This document shows, in pieces, positions 16,674 through 24,225 of a stretch of 64,000 nt of DNA (positions are counted from its first letter, which is position 1; each line of letters opens with the position of its first letter). This DNA comes from Hydrogenophilus thermoluteolus. GTDB taxonomy: Bacteria; Pseudomonadota; Gammaproteobacteria; Burkholderiales; Rhodocyclaceae. Made by a program: the position numbers and the translations under genes. Below the pieces are notes generated by a model. It did no database searches and was not told the origin of the DNA. It was given only the letters and a program-made list of their open reading frames with translations. The stretch lies in the NCBI RefSeq assembly GCF_003574215.1, contig NZ_AP018559.1, positions 1 through 64,000 of the forward strand, given 5' to 3'.

Positions 16674-17947
16674 CAGGGCAATCGCATGAACGGCTCACTG
16701 CAGGCCGAGGAGCTGAGCGCGGTAGATGTCGGAGGTAGCGGCGATGAGGCGTCTGGCCTTGATACCGCCCTTGCGTTTGACGGGATCGAGGCGGATGAGA
16801 TTCAGGGTGATGTGCTTCAAGACGGCGAGATTGTGAGCAGCATGGCCGGTGCGAACGCGCATCTGATCATCGGCAAAGGCAACATCCATACACCAATGCA
16901 GGCGGTTCTCCACGGCCCAATGTGCGCGTACCGCCCGAGCCAGGCGGTGGGCATCGGCAGGCAGGCTGCTGATGTAGAAGCGGTGTTCAAGCGAGGTCTT
17001 GCCGTTGATACAGCGTTCCGTCTCGATCACTGCGAAGGATTTCAGGTCCGGCCATTGCTCGGGTCTGGCCAGGCAGTCCAGTTGATCAAAGGCATAGCAA
17101 CGGCGCGTTTCCAGGCGGCCATGATCCTTCTCGACCGTTTCGGCCGCCGTGTGCGGGGTAAGTGTCGGGTGTGCCTGGAATTGGGCAAAGAAGTCTCGTA
17201 TCGAAGCGACCAACGTCGGCTGATTATCCTTTACCGCCAGAACATAGTCTGCACCACGATCCCGGATGGTTTGGGCAATGTTGGCCTGGGTGCCCATCGC
17301 ATCGATGGTGACGATGCAGCCTTCCAGCGCCAGCGTGGCCAGCAGTTCGGGAATCGCCGTCTTCTCGTTCGATTTCGCCGCTGTTGCCCGCTGCCCCAGC
17401 ACCAAGCCCGCACCTGCGGCAAACGCGCTGACCAGGTGCAGTGGCGTGGCATCCACCTTGCCCGTGCGTCGGCTGGTCTTGCCGTCGACTGCCACCACCG
17501 TGTCTGCGCCCAGAGCCGGCAGGATCGCACCGACCCAGCGCCGGAACGCCGCTTCGAATTCCGTCGGATCGATCAGACCAAACAGCCGTCCGAAGGTGTC
17601 GTGCGAGGGAATGCCGGCCTCCAGCCTGAGGTAGCGGCGCAGCCACTCCAGCTTCTCCTTTGCCCACAGCTCGATCTCGACGAAGGTGTCGGCGCCAACC
17701 AGCACCGCATTGACCGCCACTACCAACAGTTCGACCAGGTCGTGTTTGACCTTGCCCGCTTGCCTCGGATCACGGATCGATACGAATACATCCGCCAACC
17801 GCAGCCTGTTCCCCGTCTCCATGGGCCACCCCAAAAAGACAGAAAACTACACAAATCAAGACACTGTGTATAGCCCCCTTGGCAACCCATTGATTGTGAA
17901 CGACTATTTCAGCAGTCCACGACAGTGGCATTCATGCGATTGCCCTG
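16674..17947 (-). mobile_element. ISAs1-family insertion sequence, intact
   Basis: Terminal inverted repeats CAGGGCAATCGCATGAA(C/T)G at both ends. A perfect 10-bp direct repeat TCGAGCGTTG flanks it at 16664-16673 and 17948-17957. One transposase gene on the minus strand fills the element. Confidence 0.93.
16695..17822 (-). CDS. ISAs1-family transposase
   Basis: About 375-residue DDE transposase with the ISAs1/H-repeat features: IRDPRQAGKVKHDLVELLVV near the N-terminus, IPSHDTFGRLFGLID, VVAVDGKTSRRT (first Asp), VTIDAMGTQANIA (second Asp) and the C-terminal WAVENRLHWCMDVAFADD with the catalytic Glu. ATG 17822 is chosen; an ATG 12 bp upstream is possible. It appears functional. Confidence 0.92.
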   Translation of the reverse strand: METGNRLRLADVFVSIRDPRQAGKVKHDLVELLVVAVNAVLVGADTFVEIELWAKEKLEWLRRYLRLEAGIPSHDTFGRLFGLIDPTEFEAAFRRWVGAILPALGADTVVAVDGKTSRRTGKVDATPLHLVSAFAAGAGLVLGQRATAAKSNEKTAIPELLATLALEGCIVTIDAMGTQANIAQTIRDRGADYVLAVKDNQPTLVASIRDFFAQFQAHPTLTPHTAAETVEKDHGRLETRRCYAFDQLDCLARPEQWPDLKSFAVIETERCINGKTSLEHRFYISSLPADAHRLARAVRAHWAVENRLHWCMDVAFADDQMRVRTGHAAHNLAVLKHITLNLIRLDPVKRKGGIKARRLIAATSDIYRAQLLGLQ

Positions 17948-17996
17948 TCGAGCGTTGGCTCGATCGGGTGCTCGATGCGCACACGCTCGACGAAGT

Positions 17997-18118
17997 CTTT
18001 GCCGAGTAACGCGACCGCTTGGACGGTCACGCGGTGACCGTCAGAAAATTCTCCAGCGCGACACCCTGGTTACGTCACAATCAACAACACAATCCACAGT
18101 TTTTGTGGATTTCCCGCA
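17997..18118. repeat. Dispersed repeat, copy 1
   Basis: About 120 bp strongly similar to 46736-46855. It begins at the end of an rpn remnant and contains two dyads, ACGGTCACGCGGTGACCGT and AATCCAC...GTGGATT around a T run. Weaker similarity continues to about 18170. It ends just downstream of the Argonaute stop. Confidence 0.7.
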
Positions 18119-18186
18119 TCGTGGCCATCGTTTCTCGCCAGCACAGCGAATCGATTGCGGAGGAGGTCCGGCGCATTCGGCGCTGA

Positions 18187-20478
18187 TTAAAGATATACGG
18201 GACACAAGCGGTCCATCTTTGATAGGTCGTCGAGATTGCATTCTTGTCTGAGGGTGGCGAAGCGGTCGGCATGATGGATCGTGACCGGTAGGCGAGGGTG
18301 GCGATACAGGGAGGCGCCATGAATCCGGCTCAAGAGAATGACCTGTTGGGCAAGCGTCTCCAGGTCTGTTTCGCCATAGCGTTTGCGAAGGCGCAAGGGG
18401 TGAACGGTGACCGATTGGCCCCACTTCGACCCGAGTTCGTCGCCGCTATAGGTAGAGACGATCAGTTCGTCTAGTCCCGTCAGTACAAAAGCGTCGCCCA
18501 CTTCTGGGTTGCGGAAGTTTTTTTCCTTGTTGGGGCCGATCGTTCGGCGATAGAGAGGCGGGGCGCCGCTTTTGACGACTTCGAGCACATCTATGCCCAC
18601 ATCATGCGTTTTTTCGAACTCCTTGATAACCGAAAGCGATTCGAAGAAACGACCGTCTCGATGCAGGGCGATCCGCTTCGGTGTTCTGCCTTGATGGGCT
18701 TTCTTGAAGGATTGCAGGCTTCTTTCGAGGAGTTCTTTCAGCACCTCGTCGCTGACACGCTCGCCCCGTTGCGCTTCGGCAAGCTGCCAGCCCAGTTGCG
18801 CACCTTCTCGGGTAAACAAGAAGGCGATTCCAGGCAGTCGTTGCCCCGTACCCCCCAGATCTAGCCCGATGAACAATTCGGTGTCGCCGGGCATCTCGTC
18901 GATGGCGCAGATCATGCCTCCCGCTTTGCTGAATAGGCCTGCGGCAAGGTTGTTGTAGTAAGGGTCTTGATAGGTCCTCGCAGGGTGATCGAGGCGCATG
19001 AACTGGGTCGCCATGCCGTAACCAAAGGCGATATCCCGTATGCGGCGCTTGTCGGCCGGTTTCCCGAGTGCAATCAGAAGGATCTTGTCGGATAACGACT
19101 CCCCGACAAGATACGCTTCCAGTTCCTCGGCGTCTTTGAAATGGATGGATTCTGTCCACGCAGGTTTCGTGCCGCCCGACCAGCGGTCGCAGATCTCTTT
19201 GACTTTGCGGAAATGGCGCTGTGCGCTTGCGATTTCGGCCGGCTCTGCGCCAACGGTCATAGGAACGATGCACTTGCGGTTCATGCCTCGGTACGCCCCC
19301 AGTAGCAGGACCGCTTTCTCGTTGTCGGCGCATTTTCCTTGGGCGAACTTGAGGCGCACGGTAGGCTTCAAGGAGCGGGTTCGTTTTTCCAGATCTTCGA
19401 TGGTGCGCAGGGCGGCGTTCCAGTGGGGGATCTCAATGCCGCGGGCCATTTTGGTCGCAGCGTGCAGACGGTCATGAACCGACCATTTGAGGCGACTGGC
19501 GATTTGGTTGAGCAAAGGGCTGTCGATCTGTTGCAGCGTCTCGAAATCGAATATCGGCTGGAGGAGAGAGGCCAAATGATGCCTTGGCGGTGTCCTCGTG
19601 TCGTAGCGTACCGTCACCACCCAGGTTTTTCTGGCGAGCTCCTCTTCATCTTTGGGGATGTTCCCCGCCTTGCGGTGGTAATCGAAATAGGTGGTCTCCC
19701 CTTCTGCGGTGTGAAACGTGCTCATTGGGGTCATCCCTTCGGCAACCCCGAGCCATTCGGCAGTCAAATATCCTTTTCCCGGTAGCTCGTAGCGGTGCTT
19801 CACCCGGCGAATGCCGTTGATTTCCAGCCACTGCGGCCTGCGGCGAATCACCCAGTCCATGGTGATATTCGGTGTGGGAATGAGGCGATGGCGTACGTTG
19901 AAGGTAATGAGCGCCGTGCCGTCTGGAAGGAGTTCGGGGATCAGGGTGACCGTCTTGAACGCTTCGAGATAGGTACCGCGAATCGGGACGCGATCGGATG
20001 GGGTCAATTCTCTCAGTTCGACGCGGTCGTCAGTCCCATAGCCCGCCTCCATACTGTTTCCTTTGCTTTTGGCCAGAGCCATCGCACCTTGCATCAGCGA
20101 CTGATTGAGCAGCCGTTGGATGGCTTCGCGCTCGCAAGGGTTCTCGCTTCTGAGCACTACGACGCGCTCGTCGATGACTCGGCACTTGAGGCCCTTCCAG
20201 TCGGAAAACCGTACGTTCAGCGGAACCAACGACACCACGTTCCAGGCATCCAGGTTGGTGATGGGGACACGGCCGTTGGCATAGCGGAGCTGATTCGCCG
20301 CACGTCGAATCCTTCTGAATGGGTCTTCTTCGGTTGGGTTGGCAAAGCTCGGTCCGTCAGGTTGCTGGTCGAAGATCACGCGGTATGCGTAAGCTTTGAC
20401 CGCGTCCAGTTTGCGGTCTAGCGCCAAGGCAGCGATACCGATCTGACCAAGGTCGGCGCTTCCTTCCCTCTCTGTCAT
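18187..20478 (-). CDS. ago: Long prokaryotic Argonaute with complete DEDD tetrad (pAgo-1)
   Basis: 763-residue long pAgo with N, L1, PAZ, L2, MID and PIWI regions. The PAZ-like part is about 200-290 (FHTAEGETTYFDYHRK). The MID part is about 430-525, with DKRRIRDIAFGYGMATQF and the family lysine in NLAAGLFSKAGG for guide 5'-phosphate binding. The PIWI part is about 535-763. Catalytic residues are all visible: D540 (FIGLDLGG), E573 (QRGERV, glutamate finger), D608 (LHRDGR) and D738 (IHHADRF), so it should be an active guide-dependent nuclease. ATG 20478 with AGGAA upstream is preferred: the longer frame to 20613 begins in a relic antitoxin (VPVKAHVQK). It is paralogous to 53776-56043; both end in CPVYL. 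There is no partner nuclease gene adjacent. Confidence 0.93.
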   Translation of the reverse strand: MTEREGSADLGQIGIAALALDRKLDAVKAYAYRVIFDQQPDGPSFANPTEEDPFRRIRRAANQLRYANGRVPITNLDAWNVVSLVPLNVRFSDWKGLKCRVIDERVVVLRSENPCEREAIQRLLNQSLMQGAMALAKSKGNSMEAGYGTDDRVELRELTPSDRVPIRGTYLEAFKTVTLIPELLPDGTALITFNVRHRLIPTPNITMDWVIRRRPQWLEINGIRRVKHRYELPGKGYLTAEWLGVAEGMTPMSTFHTAEGETTYFDYHRKAGNIPKDEEELARKTWVVTVRYDTRTPPRHHLASLLQPIFDFETLQQIDSPLLNQIASRLKWSVHDRLHAATKMARGIEIPHWNAALRTIEDLEKRTRSLKPTVRLKFAQGKCADNEKAVLLLGAYRGMNRKCIVPMTVGAEPAEIASAQRHFRKVKEICDRWSGGTKPAWTESIHFKDAEELEAYLVGESLSDKILLIALGKPADKRRIRDIAFGYGMATQFMRLDHPARTYQDPYYNNLAAGLFSKAGGMICAIDEMPGDTELFIGLDLGGTGQRLPGIAFLFTREGAQLGWQLAEAQRGERVSDEVLKELLERSLQSFKKAHQGRTPKRIALHRDGRFFESLSVIKEFEKTHDVGIDVLEVVKSGAPPLYRRTIGPNKEKNFRNPEVGDAFVLTGLDELIVSTYSGDELGSKWGQSVTVHPLRLRKRYGETDLETLAQQVILLSRIHGASLYRHPRLPVTIHHADRFATLRQECNLDDLSKMDRLCPVYL

Positions 20479-20694
20479 CGACGCGTTCCTACTGTTCGTG
20501 TATCCAAAAAAAACCATGAATTCCCAGAGATTATTTTGCATGAAATTCATGTTTTTTTGAACGTGCGCTTTGACCGGTACTGCCGCAGTCTCACTTCGAC
20601 CGAGGTGTGCCACCTATCACACGATACACACCGTCCGAGTTGCCGACGGAGAGGGTGGCACTCTCCTTGACGACACGTTCGACACTAAAGTAAT

Positions 20695-20711
20695 GTAGTG
20701 CTACGCACTAC
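20695..20711. promoter_or_regulatory. Operator candidate of the Phd-PIN pair
   Basis: GTAGTGC-TAC-GCACTAC, perfect 7-bp arms, 15 bp before the antitoxin ATG; overlaps the likely -10 region (TAATGT). Typical for autorepression by a Phd-type antitoxin. Confidence 0.6.
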
Positions 20712-20725
20712 TTGTGGGAAACCCG

Positions 20726-20962
20726 ATGAAAACGATTTCTGCCGGCGACGCCAATCGCCACTTTTCCAGCGTGCTACGCGATGTTGCAACCGGCGAGGTC
20801 GTGACCGTGCTGTCGCGCGGTAAGCCTGTGGCCACCATTTCCCCCGCCCATTCTGGCGAGCCCGAACGTGAATCGGCCAAGCGCGCTTTACTCGAGCGGC
20901 TGCGTCAACAAAAACCCAGCGGTACTCGCAATTGGACGCGCGATGAACTGTACGAGGGCTGA
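20726..20962 (+). CDS. Phd-type antitoxin
   Basis: 78 residues: MKTISAGDANRHFSSVLRDV and GEVVTVLSRGKPVATISPA are the Phd/YefM N-terminal DNA-binding fold. The C-terminus (RNWTRDELYEG) would bind the toxin. ATG 20726 has a GGGAA site; the GTG at 20714 is less likely. Confidence 0.87.
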   Translation: MKTISAGDANRHFSSVLRDVATGEVVTVLSRGKPVATISPAHSGEPERESAKRALLERLRQQKPSGTRNWTRDELYEG

Positions 20963-20965
20963 TCG

Positions 20966-21418
20966 GTGAGAGTCGCCCTCGACACCAACATCCTGGCCTA
21001 TGCCGAAGGGATCGGCGATGAACGACGTTGCCGTATGGCCATCCAATTGGTCGAGCAACTGCCCAGCAATGAAGTGGTGCTGCCGGCTCAAACGTTGGGA
21101 GAACTCTCTCGGGTTCTGACGAGCAAAGCCAAACGCTCTGCCGAGCAGACGCGCGAAGCCGTGTTGAGTTGGGCAGACAGCTTTGCAGTGGTCGACTCCA
21201 CCTGGGGTGCTTTCCAGTCGGCGCTGGATCTGATCGTCGACCATCAGCTGCCCATATGGGACGCCCTGATCCTAGCCGTCGCTGCAGAGAACCGCTGCCG
21301 ATTGCTGCTCTCGGAAGATTTTCACGATGGCTTTACCTGGCGCGGCGTCACCGTGGCCAACCCGTTCGTCGCGTCGTGTTCGCCGCTGCTCATCCGGTTG
21401 TTGCGCATCACAAAGTGA
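20966..21418 (+). CDS. PIN-domain toxin paired with Phd antitoxin
   Basis: 150-residue PIN RNase starting at GTG 20966, 3 bp after the antitoxin. Acidic residues are in VALDTNILAYAEG, LGELSRVL, LPIWDALILAVA and LLLSEDFHDGF. The last about 190 bp and the following 50 bp (21228-21468) are duplicated at 34507-34747. Confidence 0.87.
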   Translation: MRVALDTNILAYAEGIGDERRCRMAIQLVEQLPSNEVVLPAQTLGELSRVLTSKAKRSAEQTREAVLSWADSFAVVDSTWGAFQSALDLIVDHQLPIWDALILAVAAENRCRLLLSEDFHDGFTWRGVTVANPFVASCSPLLIRLLRITK

Positions 21419-21526
21419 CCTCTCACCGCCCTATCGGACGAGACTCCCCGCTTCTTAGGCCGCAGCCATTCCAAGGCGGCAGGGACGTCACCCATCAGCA
21501 ACGGACGTTTGTAGGTAGTCCCGCGT

Positions 21527-21787
21527 TCATTTACCAAACAGACCCTGCTCGAGGGCATGAAAGATCGCCATGTTGATGATCGCCGCCCGGGTCTGGCCAG
21601 TACGCTGCGCCGTTTCATCGACCCGGCGTAGCAGCTCGGGCGCAATCGTCAGGGTGATCTGACGCTTACGTCCTTTAGGCACACCTTTGTCGTAGGGCTC
21701 GTCGGCCAAAGACTTGGCATCGGGCGCTCCCTGGATGAACGCATCGACCGCTTCGTTCTGGATACGTGGTTTCTGACGAATAGCCAT
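21527..21787 (-). CDS. Ribbon-helix-helix partner of ParA copy 2
   Basis: 86 residues from MAIRQKPRIQNEAVDAFIQG, with GRKRQITLTIAPELLRRVDE and RTGQTRAAIINMAIFHAL forming a C-terminal ribbon-helix-helix. It lies 17 bp after parA copy 2 with an AGAGG site. Likely centromere-binding or autoregulatory partner. Confidence 0.78.
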   Translation of the reverse strand: MAIRQKPRIQNEAVDAFIQGAPDAKSLADEPYDKGVPKGRKRQITLTIAPELLRRVDETAQRTGQTRAAIINMAIFHALEQGLFGK

Positions 21788-21804
21788 GTTTTTTACCTCT
21801 AATT

Positions 21805-22461
21805 TCATTGCTTTTGGATAGTAAATAGCGATGAAATGACGCTTTCTAACTCAGCAATGGCTTTCGAATCCTTCGGCGTGAGTTCGCTGACGCAAAGCCC
21901 TGCTCCGCACGCATTGGCAAAAGCTTTCCGTCTCCGAACGGGCGTAGGCAGATAGACGAATTGAGGAAACGCTGCGACCGCTTGTGCAGCCTCCTCATTG
22001 TCATCCGAACGCGATCCAGGGTCTGCCTGGTTGAGCACGGCGTACGCCACAAGGCCGTCTCGAATACTTCTGGCTTCGTCGATCAGTTTGGCCATGTCCT
22101 CGAGCGCCCACACATCAAAAGAACGCGGCGCAAAGGGAACCAACAAAACGTCCGAGAGAACGAGCGCGGCACGCAACGCGGTTGAATCCCGCCCGCCAGC
22201 ATCGATCACGATCTCTTCCCATTTGCCGCGTTGTTGTTGTACCTGCGCCCGCAACGTCGGTCCATCGGGGTAGTGTGCACAGGAAATGCCAGGCGATCGC
22301 CCGGATTCGGCTCGTGCCGAAACCGCTGCGGCGGCGGTTCCCTGACGGTCTGCATCGATCAGCCAGACATCGCGACCGGCAAGTGCCCGGGCGATCGCGA
22401 TCTGAAATGCAAGAGTGGTCTTGCCGACCCCGCCTTTGGTGTTTCCGACTGTCAGGATCAT
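21805..22461 (-). CDS. parA: ParA-family partition ATPase (copy 2)
   Basis: 218 residues with GNTKGGVGKTT near residues 7-17 and VWLIDADRQG near 33-42. IVIDAGGRDS and the conserved LLVPFAPRSFDVWALEDM are typical of ParA. It differs strongly from the first ParA. Two partition modules on one replicon suggest fusion of two plasmids. Confidence 0.9.
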   Translation of the reverse strand: MILTVGNTKGGVGKTTLAFQIAIARALAGRDVWLIDADRQGTAAAAVSARAESGRSPGISCAHYPDGPTLRAQVQQQRGKWEEIVIDAGGRDSTALRAALVLSDVLLVPFAPRSFDVWALEDMAKLIDEARSIRDGLVAYAVLNQADPGSRSDDNEEAAQAVAAFPQFVYLPTPVRRRKAFANACGAGLCVSELTPKDSKAIAELESVISSLFTIQKQ

Positions 22462-22526
22462 TTTACAATTCTTTTAGAGTGAAAAGAAATAGGAATTAAC
22501 TTTCTATTGGATTATTTTACCTCTAT

Positions 22527-23021
22527 TCACCAATCACCCTGTTCCGCGTCACGAGCATTCAGGTTGCGCAGCAAACGGATATCCACTTGGAAATCTTGAG
22601 GCTCTCCGATCACAATCTGCGCAAAATCTGGGTGATTCGGATTGAGTAGGAAGTTCCGCTCTCCCGGGACGACGGCACTAGGAACGTTCAGAATGGCCGT
22701 CTGCCCACCCTTGAGCCAGGCTAGACCCAATGCTTGCAACATATCTCTTGCGCCAAGAGTTCGCCAGTCGCTCGGGAGGTCCTGAACCTCGATGACCGTT
22801 TGCGCAAGCGCATCAGGGATGTACGCAGGAATGAAGACGTAATGCGCCCTCAAAGCGGCGTCTTGGACCATCAGTTCGAGCAGAGCCAATGATTGGGATT
22901 CAGCGGTATAGACGACTGGCCAGCCTTTCGGATTCCAACGCCCACCATAGCGCCTGGCGCCTTCGCCACTGAAGGCAGAATTGACGAAACGCGCAGTCGT
23001 GATACGCCAGACCGTGCGCAT
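22527..23021 (-). CDS. RES-domain toxin (NAD-degrading family)
   Basis: 164 residues with RES signatures: WRITTARFVNSAFSGEGARR, YGGRWNPKGWPVVYTAES, LALLELMVQ and PGERNFLLNPNHPDF. The family depletes NAD+. The ATG at 23021 overlaps the Xre stop (TGATG), giving the usual Xre-RES order. Confidence 0.88.
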   Translation of the reverse strand: MRTVWRITTARFVNSAFSGEGARRYGGRWNPKGWPVVYTAESQSLALLELMVQDAALRAHYVFIPAYIPDALAQTVIEVQDLPSDWRTLGARDMLQALGLAWLKGGQTAILNVPSAVVPGERNFLLNPNHPDFAQIVIGEPQDFQVDIRLLRNLNARDAEQGDW

Positions 23022-23473
23022 CACGCAAATACTCCGTGCTCGATCCGACCCAGGGCATCGAGCACACTGTCGGCTCCTATATCGGTATCCAAGAGTGAAA
23101 TAGGTGCTTCGCCTCCAAGCGCTGCGTTAGGGCTCCTCAACCACTCGAGTGCTGCCTCTTTGTCTTCGAAAACAGCTTCTGCCCGCTCGACCACACGGGC
23201 AAAACGTACGAGCTTCGCTGACTCATCAGGCGAGAGCACGCCTTCGCGCTTGCGCCGGGCAAGCGTGCGCTCGGGGATACCCAGTGCGCGGGCGAGCTCA
23301 CTTTGCGTGATCCGCGTCAGTCGCACGATCGCATCTACCGAAGCCGAAGGAAGCCCCCGACGGACCAAAGGGATCCAATCCAGACTCAAGCGAGGCCGAG
23401 TACGAAGTACAGCCTCACCACCGAGGAGGTCTGCCGCCGAAACAACCGAAGAAGACAATCGTGCCGTTGTCAT
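23021..23473 (-). CDS. Xre/MbcA-type antitoxin of the RES pair
   Basis: 150 residues: an HTH in IVRLTRITQSELARALGIPE plus RTLARRKREGVLSPDES, followed by the antitoxin-toxin contact region (AVFEDKEAALEWLRSPNAAL GG-type end, DUF2384). ATG 23473 has a GGGGTGG site; an in-frame upstream start is possible. Confidence 0.87.
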   Translation of the reverse strand: MTTARLSSSVVSAADLLGGEAVLRTRPRLSLDWIPLVRRGLPSASVDAIVRLTRITQSELARALGIPERTLARRKREGVLSPDESAKLVRFARVVERAEAVFEDKEAALEWLRSPNAALGGEAPISLLDTDIGADSVLDALGRIEHGVFA

Positions 23474-23616
23474 CGCACCACCCCATAAAAAGACAATTGG
23501 CATTCAAGTATAGTCAAAAGCGGCAGAAATCGGGGAGGTGATGAACACAAAAAAGTAAAGAGTAAAAGCAAATTATAAAAAATCAAAAAAACATGCAAAA
23601 ATATATGAAAATACAA

Positions 23617-23883
23617 TTAAAATACACTTTTATTCGCCAGTTGCCGTCGGATTGCATCGATGTGACGTAACGCGGTTTCGCGATCGGCGATCTCGAGACT
23701 TTTGGGAGGCGTTACCCCCAAAACCTTGGCCACATTGGACACATACGGCCGACGGTTTCCAGGTATACGCTGGATCGCCTCTCGGATCGCGTCCCGGCCA
23801 ACGGTGTCGATAAGCCACCGCAGCGTTCGCCGGTCCCGTTCGTTCTCAACGATCACGCCCAAGTCTTCCATCATCGCCTCCAC
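23617..23883 (-). CDS. Small plasmid protein, unknown
   Basis: 84-88 residues (several Met candidates at the start: MEAMMEDLGV). It is basic and helical, with RRTLRWLIDTVGRDAIREAI and GNRRPYVSNVAKVLGV, which could be an HTH-like element. The AT-rich stretch 23520-23616 follows its stop. No family recognised. Confidence 0.5.
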   Translation of the reverse strand: MEAMMEDLGVIVENERDRRTLRWLIDTVGRDAIREAIQRIPGNRRPYVSNVAKVLGVTPPKSLEIADRETALRHIDAIRRQLANKSVF

Positions 23884-24104
23884 TGTAGTGGCTTCGCGCG
23901 TGCTCGCGCTTCGCCAGATGCGCCCCCTTCGCCGTGCTCGGCTCCGGGGGCGGGGGGACGGCGCGGTGCTCCGCGCCTCGCTCGCGTGCTCGCGAGCGCC
24001 CCCATGAGTTTTTGATATCTCTTCTCTCCTTACCCCACCTCTAGGGAACGCCCCCCACGGGGCGGGTATACAAGTTGCGGAAAAGCATCATTCGAGAATT
24101 TTTC
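23884..24104. other. Gene-free GC-rich interval
   Basis: Contains short GC-rich dyads (for example GCTCGCG/CGCGAGC near 23990 and CCCCCCACGGGGCGGG near 24050). I see no coding frame, RNA gene or clear promoter. Confidence 0.5.
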
Positions 24105-24221
24105 TCATTTGCACCATCTCAACGCTGTTCTGTAATCCACCCCTAATGCTTCTGCGATCTTCCGATAACTCATCCCCTGCGCCCTCAATCCCCGCGCTCT
24201 GGCGGTTTTTTCTGCGTTCCC
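24105..24221 (-). pseudogene. C-terminal helix-turn-helix fragment next to IS701
   Basis: The minus strand encodes TARARGLRAQGMSYRKIAEA then LGVDYRTALRWCK and a stop, a clear helix-turn-helix C-terminus. Its upstream part is cut by the IS701 element at 24226. Confidence 0.5.
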
Positions 24222-24225
24222 CTAG

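Larger units (their letters stand above)
16438..18009 (+). pseudogene. 3' remnant of an Rpn-family gene interrupted by ISAs1
   Basis: 16438-16673 plus 17958-18009 match the last third of the intact Rpn gene at 61901-62890 (LAERIESWTKEWWEQGLQQG ... REEIERW, then LDRVLDAHTLDEVF). An in-frame TGA after VPDVSD and loss of the N-terminal nuclease region show it was already dead. The ISAs1-like element at 16674-17947 then split it, duplicating TCGAGCGTTG. Confidence 0.75.

Noticed and set aside
20479..20613. 45-residue N-terminal extension of pAgo-1
   Set aside because: The extension includes VPVKAHVQK, matching the start of a DUF3018 antitoxin, and no counterpart exists in pAgo-2; a better start with AGGAA lies at 20478.
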